Origin: G963663495 sp963663495
GTDB taxonomy: Bacteria; Bacteroidota; Rhodothermia; Rhodothermales; Bin80
DNA: 64,000 nt
Reading direction: 5' to 3'
Assembly (NCBI GenBank): GCA_963663495.1
Contig: OY760427.1
Coordinates: 5,456,001-5,520,000 of the forward strand
Shown: positions 41,661 through 56,200 of the stretch, piece by piece
Position numbering within the stretch: the first letter of the stretch is position 1
How the letters are laid out: every line of letters starts with the position of its first letter
Notes under the pieces: model-generated
The model's input: the letters and a program-made list of their open reading frames with translations, nothing else
Databases searched by the model: none
What the model was told of the DNA's origin: nothing
Program-made: the position numbers and the translations under genes

Positions 41661-42491
41661 CACGCCGGATCCGGCAATGGAATCCGGCTGAGAGAACAGT
41701 CGGACCTCGAAACCTTCAAGGACCGAGCTGCCGGGCGCGCGGCTCTGGCGGGAAACACGCACGTCGGCGGAATCATCCTTGATGTCCAGAAGGACTGCCC
41801 GCAGACCGGCCGTTGCCAGGCTAGCGGTAGCTTCGTCCGGTGCCATCCCAACTACGTCGGGTACAAGAACGGAACGCGTTCCAAGCCCCGTGCTATACCA
41901 TAGCCGCAAGCTATCTCCCCGGGAGAGGTAGATCCCGGGCCGGGGATCTTGCGAGGTGATCGTATTCAGATAGGGGGAGGGAAGGGTATCGGGCAGCAGG
42001 CTGCCAATGCGGAGCCCGGAGCCCGCGATTGTCTGTTTTGCTCCTCGTACGCTATGTCCGACGACATCGGGCACGGCAACCTGTGGCTCCTCGCCCCGGT
42101 TGATGGTTACGTACACGGTGCGGCCGGGCTTGACCGGGGTATGCGGATCCGGGCGTTGCTCCAATACAAGGCCCGGTTCTACATGGCCCGGCTCATCTGC
42201 GGGGCTGTACCGCTCCCGTGGACCTCCCAACTGCAGTCCCTGTGCGGCGAGCATATCTCGTGCCTCGTCCAGGGAGTTCCCCACGAGGTTAGGCGCAGAG
42301 ATGACGGAGTCATGCCGCGTGTACCGGGGCATGAGCACATTGTCTACGACTACACAAGCTCCAATGAGTGCCGCAGCCATGCCGACAAGGCTAAGCCAGA
42401 AGTAGCCATTCGTTGCCAGACGGTACGTATACCGGAAGGGTGCGAGCACTTTGTGAAGAAATGAAGATCTACCTGCCATAGTGGAACCCAA
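41640..42491 (-). CDS. Membrane protein with three PASTA domains
   Basis: 283 residues. One N-terminal transmembrane helix (YFWLSLVGMAAALIGACVVV) with about 30 cytoplasmic residues ahead of it and no kinase domain. Outside are three PASTA repeats: APNLVGNSLDEARDMLAAQG, VPDVVGHSVRGAKQTIAGSG and VPDVVGMAPDEATASLATAG. PASTA modules bind peptidoglycan fragments. A stand-alone PASTA anchor of this kind is common in Bacteroidota-related genomes. It is divergent from the rrn promoter. Confidence 0.9.
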   Translation of the reverse strand: MGSTMAGRSSFLHKVLAPFRYTYRLATNGYFWLSLVGMAAALIGACVVVDNVLMPRYTRHDSVISAPNLVGNSLDEARDMLAAQGLQLGGPRERYSPADEPGHVEPGLVLEQRPDPHTPVKPGRTVYVTINRGEEPQVAVPDVVGHSVRGAKQTIAGSGLRIGSLLPDTLPSPYLNTITSQDPRPGIYLSRGDSLRLWYSTGLGTRSVLVPDVVGMAPDEATASLATAGLRAVLLDIKDDSADVRVSRQSRAPGSSVLEGFEVRLFSQPDSIAGSGVLLNNEH

Positions 42492-42591
42492 CGAGGGAGC
42501 AATGCATTCTAACGGTCTGCTTTATTGGCGGAGCTGCTCATCGCTGCCCGTATTTAACTCGGGAACGATAAGTGGGGGTTGTCATTTCAAC

Positions 42592-42621
42592 TTGACACGG
42601 CTCGGTACGGTTTCGTACATT
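42592..42621 (+). promoter_or_regulatory. Likely rrn promoter (TTGACA - 18 bp - TACATT)
   Basis: A consensus-like -35 (ttgaca, 42592-42597) and a -10 (tacatt, 42616-42621) lie about 155 bp upstream of the 16S start. The strong -35 is unusual for Bacteroidota mRNA promoters, but rRNA promoters in the group are known to differ. Confidence 0.55.
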
Positions 42622-42644
42622 GGCCCTCCGCTTTTCTTGCGGAC

Positions 42645-42655
42645 TTGTTCTTTGA
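42645..42655 (+). promoter_or_regulatory. boxA-like antitermination motif, 16S leader
   Basis: ttgttctttga. The same core (tgttctttg) recurs at 44386-44395 before tRNA-Ile and at 44629-44639 before 23S, matching NusB/S10 boxA in form. nusB is in this window. Confidence 0.55.
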
Positions 42656-42776
42656 TGTGTTGAGAGTACAGCGAGTCCTTTGTCGATTTCAGACAAAGCG
42701 TTCTGCGCGGAGGCGCAGAGCATATATAAAGTCAGGGCGGAGCGTTGAGGCGCTCAAGCAAATGTTCAAACTTCAT

Positions 42777-44307
<1,531 letters not shown>

Positions 44308-44385
44308 AGAGAACGACTTGACGTTTGGAGACTTGTCTCCTTCTGCCCGAAATCGGCGGGACTCGCTGTACTCTTACATGTTAAC

Positions 44386-44395
44386 TGTTCTTTGC
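44386..44395 (+). promoter_or_regulatory. boxA-like motif before tRNA-Ile
   Basis: tgttctttgc in the 16S-23S spacer, second of three copies in the operon. Confidence 0.45.
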
Positions 44396-44419
44396 AGATA
44401 GAGCGACTTCCCCGTAGAT

Positions 44420-44493
<74 letters not shown>

Positions 44494-44539
44494 CCCTTTC
44501 GCCGAAGCTTCCGGGGATGCTCGGGAAAAGACATCGGAA

Positions 44540-44614
44540 GGGGTTATAGCTCAGTGGTAGAGCATCTGTTTTGCATACAGAGGGTCGCCGGTTCGAATCC
44601 GGCTAACTCCACCA
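44540..44614 (+). tRNA. tRNA-Ala (TGC anticodon)
   Basis: 75 nt with encoded CCA. Acceptor ggggtta/taactcc includes the G3-U70 wobble that identifies tRNA-Ala; anticodon loop tttgcat (TGC); T-arm ccggttcgaatccgg. Confidence 0.95.
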
Positions 44615-44628
44615 GGATCTTCGGGTCC

Positions 44629-44639
44629 TTGTTCTTTGA
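44629..44639 (+). promoter_or_regulatory. boxA-like motif before 23S
   Basis: ttgttctttga, identical to the copy in the 16S leader. Confidence 0.5.
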
Positions 44640-44773
44640 CATGGTGAATTCGCCAATTGTAGAACGCGCAGTATGAGGCGTGGCCCCCCACGGGCTGCGC
44701 CCCATCGAGCGTAATTGAGCGCAGGGAGCGGCTATGCACCGCTCCCGAATTCCTGACTTGTGTGAAAACCAAA

Positions 44774-47733
<2,960 letters not shown>

Positions 47734-47830
47734 GGTTTTTACAAAAGTCAGGTGCCCATTGCGCGGCGCGCCTGCATGCGGCGAATCATTGTGTCAGGAC
47801 ATAGGCCTGTCCTCGGACGGGCCTTGACTA

Positions 47831-47945
47831 TCCTGGTGCCTATAGCGCGGGGGCCACACCTCTTCTCATTCCGAACAGAGCCGTTAAGCCCCGCAGCGCC
47901 GATGGTACTGCCCTTCGTGGTGGGAGAGTAGGACGGTGCCAGGAC
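47831..47945 (+). rRNA. rrf: 5S ribosomal RNA
   Basis: About 115 nt. Terminal stem tcctgg/ccagga, the conserved cattccgaacagagccgtta block with agcccc, and gatggtactgccc ... gtgggagagtagg. Confidence 0.95.
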
Positions 47946-47954
47946 CCTTCAAGG

Positions 47955-47990
47955 AAAGGAGGCTTCGTCGCAGGGCGGGGCCTCCTTTTT
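47955..47990 (+). terminator. Rho-independent terminator of the rrn operon
   Basis: Stem aaaggaggc/gcctccttt followed by T residues (cctcctttttg), 10 nt past the end of 5S. Confidence 0.85.
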
Positions 47991-48022
47991 GTGTTTGCGA
48001 AAGCGAGGAGCTAAACACAGGT

Positions 48023-49160
48023 GACCGCATTTCGTGGGCAGAGCGAGGCGTACAGGAAAGCGAAAGAGGCTGGAGAGAAGCCGCCCTCGGTAAGCTTCTT
48101 CTCGCTGGGGAAGCGGTTCACGGCACTGCGCCGTACGGTCGAGTGACTACCTGAATACTCCTTTGGTGTCGTTAGATACACATTGAAATATCAGGCGGAT
48201 GCATGGAAGGCATTCTTAAGGGGGGGTAAGAGAAGACCGAGATTCCATTCCAGACGTGGTAGTACGCCTTCGTTCACGATCCCGGATAACGTAGGGGTTC
48301 GGGATGGCAAGCTGTATATCCCGAAAGTGGGATATATGGCGCTCCGCAGGCGGGGAGGCAACCCGTACCCTGATGGTATACCCGTCAAAGCTACTGTAAA
48401 GAAGAACGCCGGCAAAGGGTATGCTGTCATCTGCTACAAGATGGAGGCACCTGTAATAGAGGATACCGGCGGTGCTGTAGGCATTGACCGTAATTGCGGG
48501 CAGGTTGCTATGGTCTCCACAGAGGGCGATACAAGCATTATCAGACAACCGGATACCAAGCGTCTTGATGCCAAGTTGAAGCGGCATCAGCGAAGACTGG
48601 CGAGACAGAAGAAAGGCTCCAACCGTCGTAACAGGCGGAAGCATAGAATCGCCCGCATACAGCGCAAGCGTGCTAACGTCCTCAAGAATGCGAACCACCA
48701 GGTAAGTCGCAGTATTGCCAATTGCTCCTCAACGGTGATACTGGAGGACCTGAAGATCAAAGCGATGACACGTTCAGCTAAGGGGACGATGGAGAGCTTT
48801 GGCACAAACGTCAGACAGAAGTCTGGCCTCAACCGTGAGATACTGCGAACAGGTTGGGGCCAGCTGGATCAGATGCTGGGCTATAAGTGCCGCAAGGTGA
48901 TAAAGGTTACCGCTGCCTATAGCAGTCAGCGGTGTTCTGTGTGTGGGCACACAGAAGCGAGTAATCGTAAGACACGGAGCAAATTCACGTGTATGTCCTG
49001 TGGCCATGCGGATCATGCAGACCTGAATGCGGCTGCAAACATACTGGCCTCCGGGATTGGGGCTTCTGCACGGCGAGGGGCGTTCGGGTTACCGACCCCT
49101 ATGACCCGTGAAATTGATACTAGTGCCTCACTGTGTACAGTTGGTCTCTCACGGATATAA
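48023..49160 (+). pseudogene. tnpB: TnpB (IS200/IS605-family) pseudogene
   Basis: From about 48183 the frame is open to the stop at 49160 (LKYQADAWKAFLRGG... GIDRNCGQVAMVS). The RuvC residues are present: Asp in VGIDRN, Glu in VILEDLKIKA, Asp in DHADLNAAANIL, with the zinc-finger CSVCGH...CMSCGH. Upstream the reading frame AKEAGEKPPSVSFFSLGKRF continues homology to the copy at 5105-5361, but TGG for Trp is TGA at 48144-48146 and the first ~45 codons are lost or deleted. It is thus a 5'-truncated, nonsense-mutated RNA-guided nuclease gene. The 3' flank ends atataattccc, as the MITE does. Confidence 0.85.
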
Positions 49161-49504
49161 TTCCCAATAATTTACAAATAGTCTTCAGAGAGAGACTCCG
49201 CGCGTATCGTGATGTCCGGTTGATCAGCAACGCATGGAGTCGGTCGGCACGTCAGTAGACGCATGTGCCGCTGGGAAGCATCCGAACATTGCCGTGTGGG
49301 GGGTGACAAGTCTGACTGTATCCGTCCGGTGAAGTACATTATAAACGAGGGCACTTACTCTCTCAATTAGAGTAAGTTAGACCGCGGCCCGAAGGTTAAT
49401 AGGTTGGCGTCGGTTGGGTGTGCATGCGTCAAGTACTTGGCAGCGTGTTCGCAGACTAGTACACGGGTCTATCCGATGACCCGGGCGCGCCTGTTTAGGG
49501 GCTC
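49161..49504. other. Spacer with a small inverted repeat
   Basis: About 340 bp without a gene. A hairpin cttactct/agagtaag (about 49353-49375) resembles, in inverted orientation, sequence near 49980-50010 on the far side of the IS66 remnant, so it may mark a transposon end. Confidence 0.4.
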
Positions 49505-49980
49505 CTATGCCGCTTTCTTGACGGTAGCTTGCTGCAAGTCCATCCTGGCTTTCCAATGATGGGGCAAGAGTTTAGCCATGCGTTCGGCAGGATATGTCGG
49601 AAGACTGCGTAGCACATCGGTAAGCCATTCAATCGGATTTACCTCTCGCAGCTTGAATGTAGCAAGAAGAGCGTACAATACTACGGACCGCTGCGCTGCC
49701 GCATACAATCCCGCAAACAGATGGTTCTTCCGACCCAGTGCTGTGGTACTTCCACGCCGGTGCACTTCAAACCTGCGGTGCCGCCCTACGGCTCAAGGTA
49801 GATCACATCTCTGGGCAGATGGTCTGGAATCGGCTCGCGCACCGGCTTCTTCTTCCCAGACCGCTTGCGCTTTACCGGGATATACTCGTCCGGCCCCTCC
49901 TCGGGCTCAACAGCTACCGGTTCCTTTTCAACCAACCAACCAACCGTGCAGTGCATTGAGTGCCAACGTGTAACGCTCAC
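49505..49980 (-). pseudogene. IS66-family transposase remnant (internal deletion)
   Basis: Two minus-strand pieces. 49786-49980 encodes EYIPVKRKRSGKKKPVREPI, then PDHLPRDVIYLEP, the IS66 region just before the catalytic domain ('GRKPLP..LPREVI..'). 49505-49765 encodes ALGRKNHLFAGLYAAAQRSV, then LYALLATFKLREVNPIEWL and AERMAKLLPHHW, the conserved IS66 C-terminus. The whole DDE core between them is deleted. Not functional. Confidence 0.8.
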
Positions 49981-50202
49981 TCTAATTGCCAGAGAGTAGG
50001 CGATACGCTCGTTCCAATGTATTTTTTCAGACGGCCAACCTTCCCATCCTGATCCACAATTACTGCATCCTTATCGGCGTTCCCTTGGATAGACGATCGG
50101 CGTTTTTCTCCAAGCGACGGAACTGTTTTCGCGGTCCTTGACCTCAGCCTCATAGTTTTTTTCAGCCACTGAAAGGGGGCTTCTCCTGTAGGAGAAGAGG
50201 GG
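49981..50202. other. Spacer between IS66 remnant and group II intron
   Basis: About 220 bp. A short minus-strand frame (…AEKNYEAEVKDRENS…) is unrecognised and may be a gene tail. A 7-bp hairpin cttctcctgtaggagaag at 50180-50197 lies 5 nt before the intron 5' end. Some group II introns insert just after such stem-loops. Confidence 0.4.
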
Positions 50203-51020
50203 GTGTGCCAGGCTAACTGGCAAGGTATAGCGGGTGAAAGTCCCGTAATATGAAGCTACAACCAAGTACATATTTCCGCGAGCCGTGCGTGGCTACTCGT
50301 GAGGGTAGACGCGAAGCGTCGGTAGCGGTGCGTGTGGCCAGGGACATGGAGCGTCGGTACGCCAGGCTAACTGGCAAGGATATAGCGGGTGGAAGTCCCG
50401 TAATATGAAGCAAGAACCAAGCACATATTTCCGCGAGCCGTGCGCGGTCACTCGTGAGGGTGGACGTGAAGTGTCGGTAGCGGCGCATATGGCCAGGGAT
50501 ATTGAGCAACGAAAGATGTGTCGTTCGGGTCGCCGAGATTATCGGTGCGGTTGAAGGCAATATGTTCGTCATCGTTATGGTGAGAGGGCGGACAGGCCCG
50601 CGGTGTCTAAGACCCCATGGACGTATGTACATATCCTGCCGGGACCTGGGAGATCTTTTCAACGCCCAGCGCCAAGGGCGGGGCCGCCGAAGCGTAGGCG
50701 AAATGCTGATCGGAGGATGTACGTTGAAGAGAGGTCCGATGCGATGATAGTAGCGATGAAGCTGGCGAACAAAGCATGGAAGACCATGTGGCGGAGTTGG
50801 TGGAGCGAAGCGTCGCACCCGAGGGGAAACCGTAGTTCCCGGCATGCACTGGGCAGAACCAGGTTCGTATGCCAGGGGAAGGTGCGGTTACGGCAGCGGA
50901 CCGGGTCGCTGGTCTGTTAACGTCATGCGCGGTGGCGCGACCCAAGGGAAGAGCCGGATGCGTTAGCGCGCACGTCTGGATCTGTGCGGGGCATCCTGGG
51001 AAACCCGGGGGCTACCGCGA
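50203..51020 (+). mobile_element. Degenerate group II intron, RT gene lost
   Basis: The 5' end gtgtgcc and the following gcgggtgaaagtcccgtaa are typical of bacterial group II domain I. Domain V is visible at 50951-50982: gagccggatgcgttagcgcg then cacgtctggatc (consensus GAGCCG..... CGGTTC). It is followed by a domain VI-like hairpin and an end near 51020. The intron ORF survives only as an RT N-terminal trace (DAMIVAMKLANKAWKTM, about 50742-50790, with a frameshift after it). A G-A mismatch in domain V suggests it no longer splices. Boundaries are approximate. Confidence 0.72.
50207..50508 (+). repeat. Tandem duplication inside the group II intron
   Basis: Two diverged copies, 50207-50354 and 50361-50508 (period 154 bp), each starting gccaggctaactggcaagg, with gcgggtg(a/g)aagtcccgtaa and the ccgcgagccgtgcg block, ending ggccaggga. 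The domain I 5' region of the intron is therefore present twice. Confidence 0.85.
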
Positions 51021-51080
51021 GGTACGCCAGGCAGACCAAGCCTGCTTTACCGTGTACTTCACCGCGCGCATACGGTGCCT

Positions 51081-51426
51081 TCACTCCAAGCGCAGCACGG
51101 GTTTTCTTCCTGTGACCGCCTTTACGTCTCTGAGCAGCGATCCGAACTTTCCGTAGTTGACCTTTACCCCATCGTCGAGGTCAAGCCGGATCCGGTCAAA
51201 TGTGAAGAGTCGGAGCTGGTCATCGAACGTATTCAACTCTTCCACATCCTTGGTCAGCCGCTGGTGCTCCTTTTCGAGGCGCCGTCGCCGGGCGGGTGTC
51301 GTCGCATCGGCGATATCCCGCTCTTTCTGGGCCTTCCTGGCCTGCAGGCGTTCTTGCAGCGGGTCCACATAGCGCACCCGCATGCGTGCAAGCGTGCTCT
51401 CCGTATAGCGGTGCAGGTATACTAGG
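51081..51426 (-). pseudogene. pglX: PglX/BrxX methyltransferase, 3' fragment
   Basis: Reads VYLHRYTESTLARMRVRYVD, then PLQERLQARKAQKERDI, a coiled basic stretch, and DLDDGVKVNYGKFGSLL near the end, stopping at 51081. 'FQCLVYLHRY...TLARMR..YV.PL' and 'LDDGVKVNY.KF' are the PglX C-terminal signatures. It continues the frame of 53220-56413 exactly if the IS at 51427-53215 and one copy of its TAGG duplication are removed. Confidence 0.88.
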
Positions 51427-53215
51427 GAGCCTTTTGCAAAACCCTTGAATCGGGGTGTTTTTGTCTGAAGATGCGAGTTCCTAAGATAGAGGGCTGGTCA
51501 GGTAGATTTGACTGCTCGGCGGGTGCAGATGGAGGATTCTACAGGCCATGAAAATGTGTGCTAGCAAGCACACTTGAGGGACTGGAACCTCCGTGTTAGG
51601 TATCTTTGGAGGAGAAACCAAACTCGCAATAAACGAAGGTTCTCATGTCTCTCAATTCTAAGTTAAGCGGATTCTGGATCAACTGCCAACGGGAGCTTTT
51701 TCCCTGGGTGGAGGAAACGATTGGCCCCTTGGAGGGGCGCCATAAGAAGCTGCTCTCGGTACTGGAGATGGTGCGAGTTGAGCGCTTTCTGCCCAGTGCT
51801 CAGGACGGTATACCCGGGCGTCCGTTGAAGAGCCGTGCTGCCCTTGCGCGGGCGTTCCTGGCGAAGATGGTGTTCAATATGGATACGACCAGAGCGTTGG
51901 TGGAGCGGTTGCGTTCGGATCCGACGCTGCGGCGTTTGTGTGGTTGGCATCGGTTGGAGGATGTGCCGAGTGAGGCGACCTTTTCACGTGCGTTCAGGGA
52001 ATTTTCAGAGGCGGAATTGCCGACGCGTGTACATGAGGCTCTGATAAAGGAGGGGTATTCGGAGCAGTTGGTGGGGCACCTATCGCGTGATTCGACCGCA
52101 ATAGCAGCGCGAGAGAAGCCGGTACTGAAAAAGGAGTCGGAGCGTCCAGAGTGCAAACCAGCGAGTCCTTCCAAGGATGAAGAGCGTTCAAAGAAGCCGA
52201 AGCGGCTCGTGGGCCAGCTGGCAATAGAGATGGAGGAGGAATTACCGGAGGTGGGCCATCCATCGCAGGATTCGACCGCGATAGTGGCGCAAGAGGACCC
52301 GGTACCCCAGAAAAAGGAGTTAGAGCGTCCAGAAGAGTGCAAATCATCGCATCCTACCAAGGATGAAAAGCCTCCGAAGGAGTTGCCGCGGCTGGTGCGC
52401 CAGCGTACCATGGGGACAGAGGAGATGTTGGAGGAGTTACCGAAGCGATGTACGGTAGGCGTTAAGCGCAATGCGAAGGGACATACGCAGAAATGGACGG
52501 GGTACAAGTTGCACATGGATGTGGCCGACGGAGGCGTACCGATCAGCGGTTTTGTTTCCTCTGCATCATTGCATGATAGCCAGGCGGCGATTCCGTTGGC
52601 TACGATATCTCAACTGCGGGTACGCAATTTGTATGATCTGATGGACAGTGCATACGACGCGAAGCAGATTCACGAGCACAGTAAAGGCTTGGGGCACGTG
52701 CCGATTATCGACCATAATCCGCGACGCAAAGGTAAGGCGGCGCTTATCCGCGAGAAAACGGCCCAGCGAGCAGCCGGATTGGTACTGCCTGAGGATGTTC
52801 GTTACAGGGAGCGCTCAACGGTTGAGCGAGCCTTCGGGCGGCTCAAGGATGAGTTTGGTGGTCGTAATGTCCGCGTGCGTGGGCACAAGAAGGTGACATG
52901 CCACTTGATGTTCGGCGTGCTGGTACTGACGGTAGATCAGCTGTTGCGTATGGTGCAATAGAGACAGGAATCCAGACGTAAATTGCGCTAATCGGGTTTT
53001 GTGCGAAGCAGGAGCCAGGCATAGGTGTGCCCGCAAAGCACGGATTCTGCCTCGAATTCACCCCCCGGGAAGCCTTCATCGCCTATGGACCGCCTATACA
53101 TCTGGATCCAAAGGCAACACATGCCAATGCTCCCGGCGTAATGTCGAAAAACCCGAAAATTTGGGCATTTTGGGCGCCACCATCGCCGAATACACCGGGG
53201 TTTTGCAAAAGGCTC
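51427..53215 (+). mobile_element. Complete insertion sequence (IS5/IS1182-like) inside pglX
   Basis: 1789 bp bounded by perfect 18-bp inverted repeats (left gagccttttgcaaaaccc from 51427; right end complementary, ending 53215). A 4-bp target duplication TAGG flanks it (51423-51426 and 53216-53219). It contains a single transposase gene. Clean ends and an intact ORF suggest a fairly recent insertion. Confidence 0.93.
51645..52961 (+). CDS. IS5-superfamily (IS1182-like) DDE transposase
   Basis: 438 residues. N-terminal domain: LVERLRSDPTLRRLCGW and VPSEATFSRAFREFSE. Catalytic residues: Asp in HLSRDSTAIAAREKP, Asp in LYDLMDSAYDAKQIHEHS, Glu in YRERSTVERAFGRLKDEFGG. The segment around the first Asp is duplicated in tandem: HLSRDSTAIAAREKPV...EEELPEV is followed by HPSQDSTAIVAQEDPV...LEELPKR, about 60 residues each, so two candidate first Asp motifs exist. 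Otherwise the protein looks full length and intact. Confidence 0.92.
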   Translation: MSLNSKLSGFWINCQRELFPWVEETIGPLEGRHKKLLSVLEMVRVERFLPSAQDGIPGRPLKSRAALARAFLAKMVFNMDTTRALVERLRSDPTLRRLCGWHRLEDVPSEATFSRAFREFSEAELPTRVHEALIKEGYSEQLVGHLSRDSTAIAAREKPVLKKESERPECKPASPSKDEERSKKPKRLVGQLAIEMEEELPEVGHPSQDSTAIVAQEDPVPQKKELERPEECKSSHPTKDEKPPKELPRLVRQRTMGTEEMLEELPKRCTVGVKRNAKGHTQKWTGYKLHMDVADGGVPISGFVSSASLHDSQAAIPLATISQLRVRNLYDLMDSAYDAKQIHEHSKGLGHVPIIDHNPRRKGKAALIREKTAQRAAGLVLPEDVRYRERSTVERAFGRLKDEFGGRNVRVRGHKKVTCHLMFGVLVLTVDQLLRMVQ

Positions 53216-53219
53216 TAGG

Positions 53220-56200
53220 CATTGGAACGTACGCCTCCTGCCGCTAGTGAACAGCCAGTACACCGGGCGTTTCTGGTAGGCCTTGAGGTGATCCTTATAG
53301 AAGTCTCTTGCCAAGTATCGCTGCAGCGCATCGCGTGTTGAGGGGCCGGTGGCCAGTGCACTTGCAACAAAGCGGAGATTTGCTTGCAGGTGCTCCTTCC
53401 CCCATACGGTAGCAATGAATGCTTCCAGCCTCCGCGTGGCATCGTCTGGAAAATCAAAGTCCCCCGTCATTGGTACAATGGCGTCATCGTCCGCCGTGAA
53501 GGTGGTGTACTTGTGGCTGTCAAAGTCTTCGCCTTCCGTTCCGGCATACATCAGTCCGGGCATGTCCAGGCTGTAGCGTCCCATCATGCATCCAATGGCG
53601 TAGGATACCAGCGCTGCCATATCATCGCGTAGCATGCGCGGTTCGTATTCTTCTGGAGAAACTTTCCTGCCATACCGGTAGGCGGGGTTGCTCGTGAGGG
53701 TAATGCCATGTGTGTGTGATGTGTTCGGGGGGGCAATGTAAGGGAAGAGCTCGTCTTCAAGTTTGCAGGCTTGGATAACCATGCGGTTGTTTTCCTGTTC
53801 GAGCTGTTGGCAGCGGAGCACCTGCTGCCGGCAGGTCCTTCGCCAACTGCTGTGGCTTGCTTCTACGGTACCGGCACCAAGGGGTGATGGGAGGAATGGC
53901 AGGCTGCGGAACTCCCAAGAGCGTTCGTAGGCATCCCAGTCAGCACGGGTTGCGGTTACAAGTTCGTTGGCGATGTGTAATCCGTGGGACTTAAGGTGGC
54001 TGGCTGCCTGCGGATGTAACGGCACCTTCTGAAAGTCACCTACCTGAAAATGGACAGTCGAGTTGATCAGTTGTGCCAGCCCGTGACAAACAGGTGTGTT
54101 ACAGTATGCAGTCACCAAGGCCAATTGAGAATGATCCTCATGAAATGCACAGTGCCCCACGTTATTGAAGATTTTCCCACTCTCTCCCAGTCGGAACGAT
54201 AAGGGTCCAGAGGTAATGTCCGACCAATTCAGCGCCGGCCGGAAGTAGTAGTCGGGGTTCCTGATAACGGATCGTTGCCTTCCCCCGTCCTCCGTGCCGA
54301 ACGCCCTCATCGCCTCCCCATCATTTTCCCAGTTGACAACATATTCGTGGTTGCCGTACCACTTTCGGAAAGAGCCTCCCTTGTTGCACGGGAACCACTT
54401 CCTGCCGGACTCCCGCGCCTCCTTGCGGTTCTTCATCCCGAACCCGATACGCCCTATGTCTACCTCCCACCAGCGACGAAGGAAAAGATCGTTGTTACCT
54501 GTTGACAATCCCACCTTAGCTTCCACCAGCTCTCCCAGCGGCGTGCCATCCCTGAACAGCCGCCGCATGCCTTCGCTCACCCAGTACACCACCGGACTGC
54601 CCGGAATCAGCCGGAAGTCGTCCTGTGGGATGTGATCAAAGCGATTCCTCCCTTCCCGTAACGCCCGCTCCTTGTTCTGCTCCTTTCCCTCCACAAGCCT
54701 GTGGACCACCGGCTTGTGGCCAGCCTTGTACCAGTTCTCCAACACAAATGCAGTGGTCTGCACTACCTCCCCACTAATGGCACCAAATGCTCTGGCACCC
54801 AAGTGCGCCATGGTCTTGAGACTCGTCTCCTGAAGTAGCTTCACCCGAAGCCTTTGGTACGACGACAGGAACATCCAGCTGTGCATGGTGACCAGGGCCG
54901 CACAGCCATCATCCTTGGCCAGCTCAAGCGCTCGCACAATGAAACACGCAAACAAATCGCGCTTGGCCGCCGGATATTCCTTCCGCGCAAATGCCTTGAC
55001 AGACCCATGCATCAGGTTGCTAACCATATACGGTGGGTTCGTAGCCACCGCATCGTACCTTCGTGACAGCATTGAAGCCTGATCTGCAAGACGCACCAAT
55101 AGCTCCTGTCCACCGTGCATGTCCTTCCACTGGTCTCCCATCTGCCTAAGCCTCGGTAAACACTCCTGCACCCGCTTCGGTACCCGGATCAGCGATCCAC
55201 GCCCCGATGCCTCTGCAAATAGCTCCTTCAATGCCTCCAAGTCGCTACGCTCCAAACCATACTCCGCAAGCGGAATGGCCGCGGCCAACTGCTGCGTGTC
55301 CAGTTCCGCGCTGCGAGTAATGCACGCCAGCTTCAGCCGGACAGGCCTCGTCAGCAGCTCCCTGTCATCCCTGCGCCCCTTCATCATGAGCGCAAAGCTG
55401 GCCAGCTGTACCGCCCGCGGATCTATGTCCAAACCGAACAGATTGTCCTCCAGGATCCGGCGGACAGCCTCCTCCTTCCGGTACCCCCGCTGTAAATACA
55501 CCCCCATCAGCGCATCATAGGCCTCCACCAGAAAGTGTCCCGAACCCACCGCAGGATCCAAAAACGTGAACCGCGCAGGGTCAAAGGAAAAAGAGGCCGG
55601 TACAACGCTGTACTCTCCCTCCACCCCCAAAGCGTTCTGTACCAGGTAACGTACAATCCAGCGAGGGGTGAACAGCTGCGTGGCTGCCGGCAGGTCCTCT
55701 ACAGGCACCACCTTGCCGATCACCTCCTCCTTCCGCTCCGAAATATAGAACTGGTACAGCCATCCCACGATTTCTATATGCTGCCAGTCCTCCTCTTCTA
55801 TCGCACGTACCAGCTCTCGCATGATGGAGTCCGGGCGCAGCAGCCGCGATGGCAGAAGCAGCTCCGTCTCGCTGCCGATGCTGTCAAAAAGGAGCGGCAT
55901 GGATGTGTGCAGCGCCCTGCACTGTGCCAGAAACAGCATCCGAAAAAGCTCGTCATCCCGGTTGCCATCCATCTTGAGCGATAGCACATAGGCTGCATCC
56001 AGTCCGGGAAGGGCTACTTCATGCGCTCTGCGCAGCATCTCCGGCTGGTCAATGTCGCTGAGAAGCTGCATGCCTCCCTGCAGGTAGCCATGCAGCTCCA
56101 TATAGCGGATGGCCGCAAAGCGGTTGAACCATGTGTAGGCCATCTCGTCCATCACAGGGTCAAAACCTTCGCGCAGAATGCGACGCTCAAGTGTTCGGCG

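Noticed and set aside
50207..50508. CRISPR array
   Set aside because: Only two long copies without spacers; it is a duplication inside a group II intron. No CRISPR array was seen anywhere in the window.
52988..53219. C-terminal end of the long pglX ORF
   Set aside because: These codons lie in the IS and its right inverted repeat, not in the methyltransferase gene.
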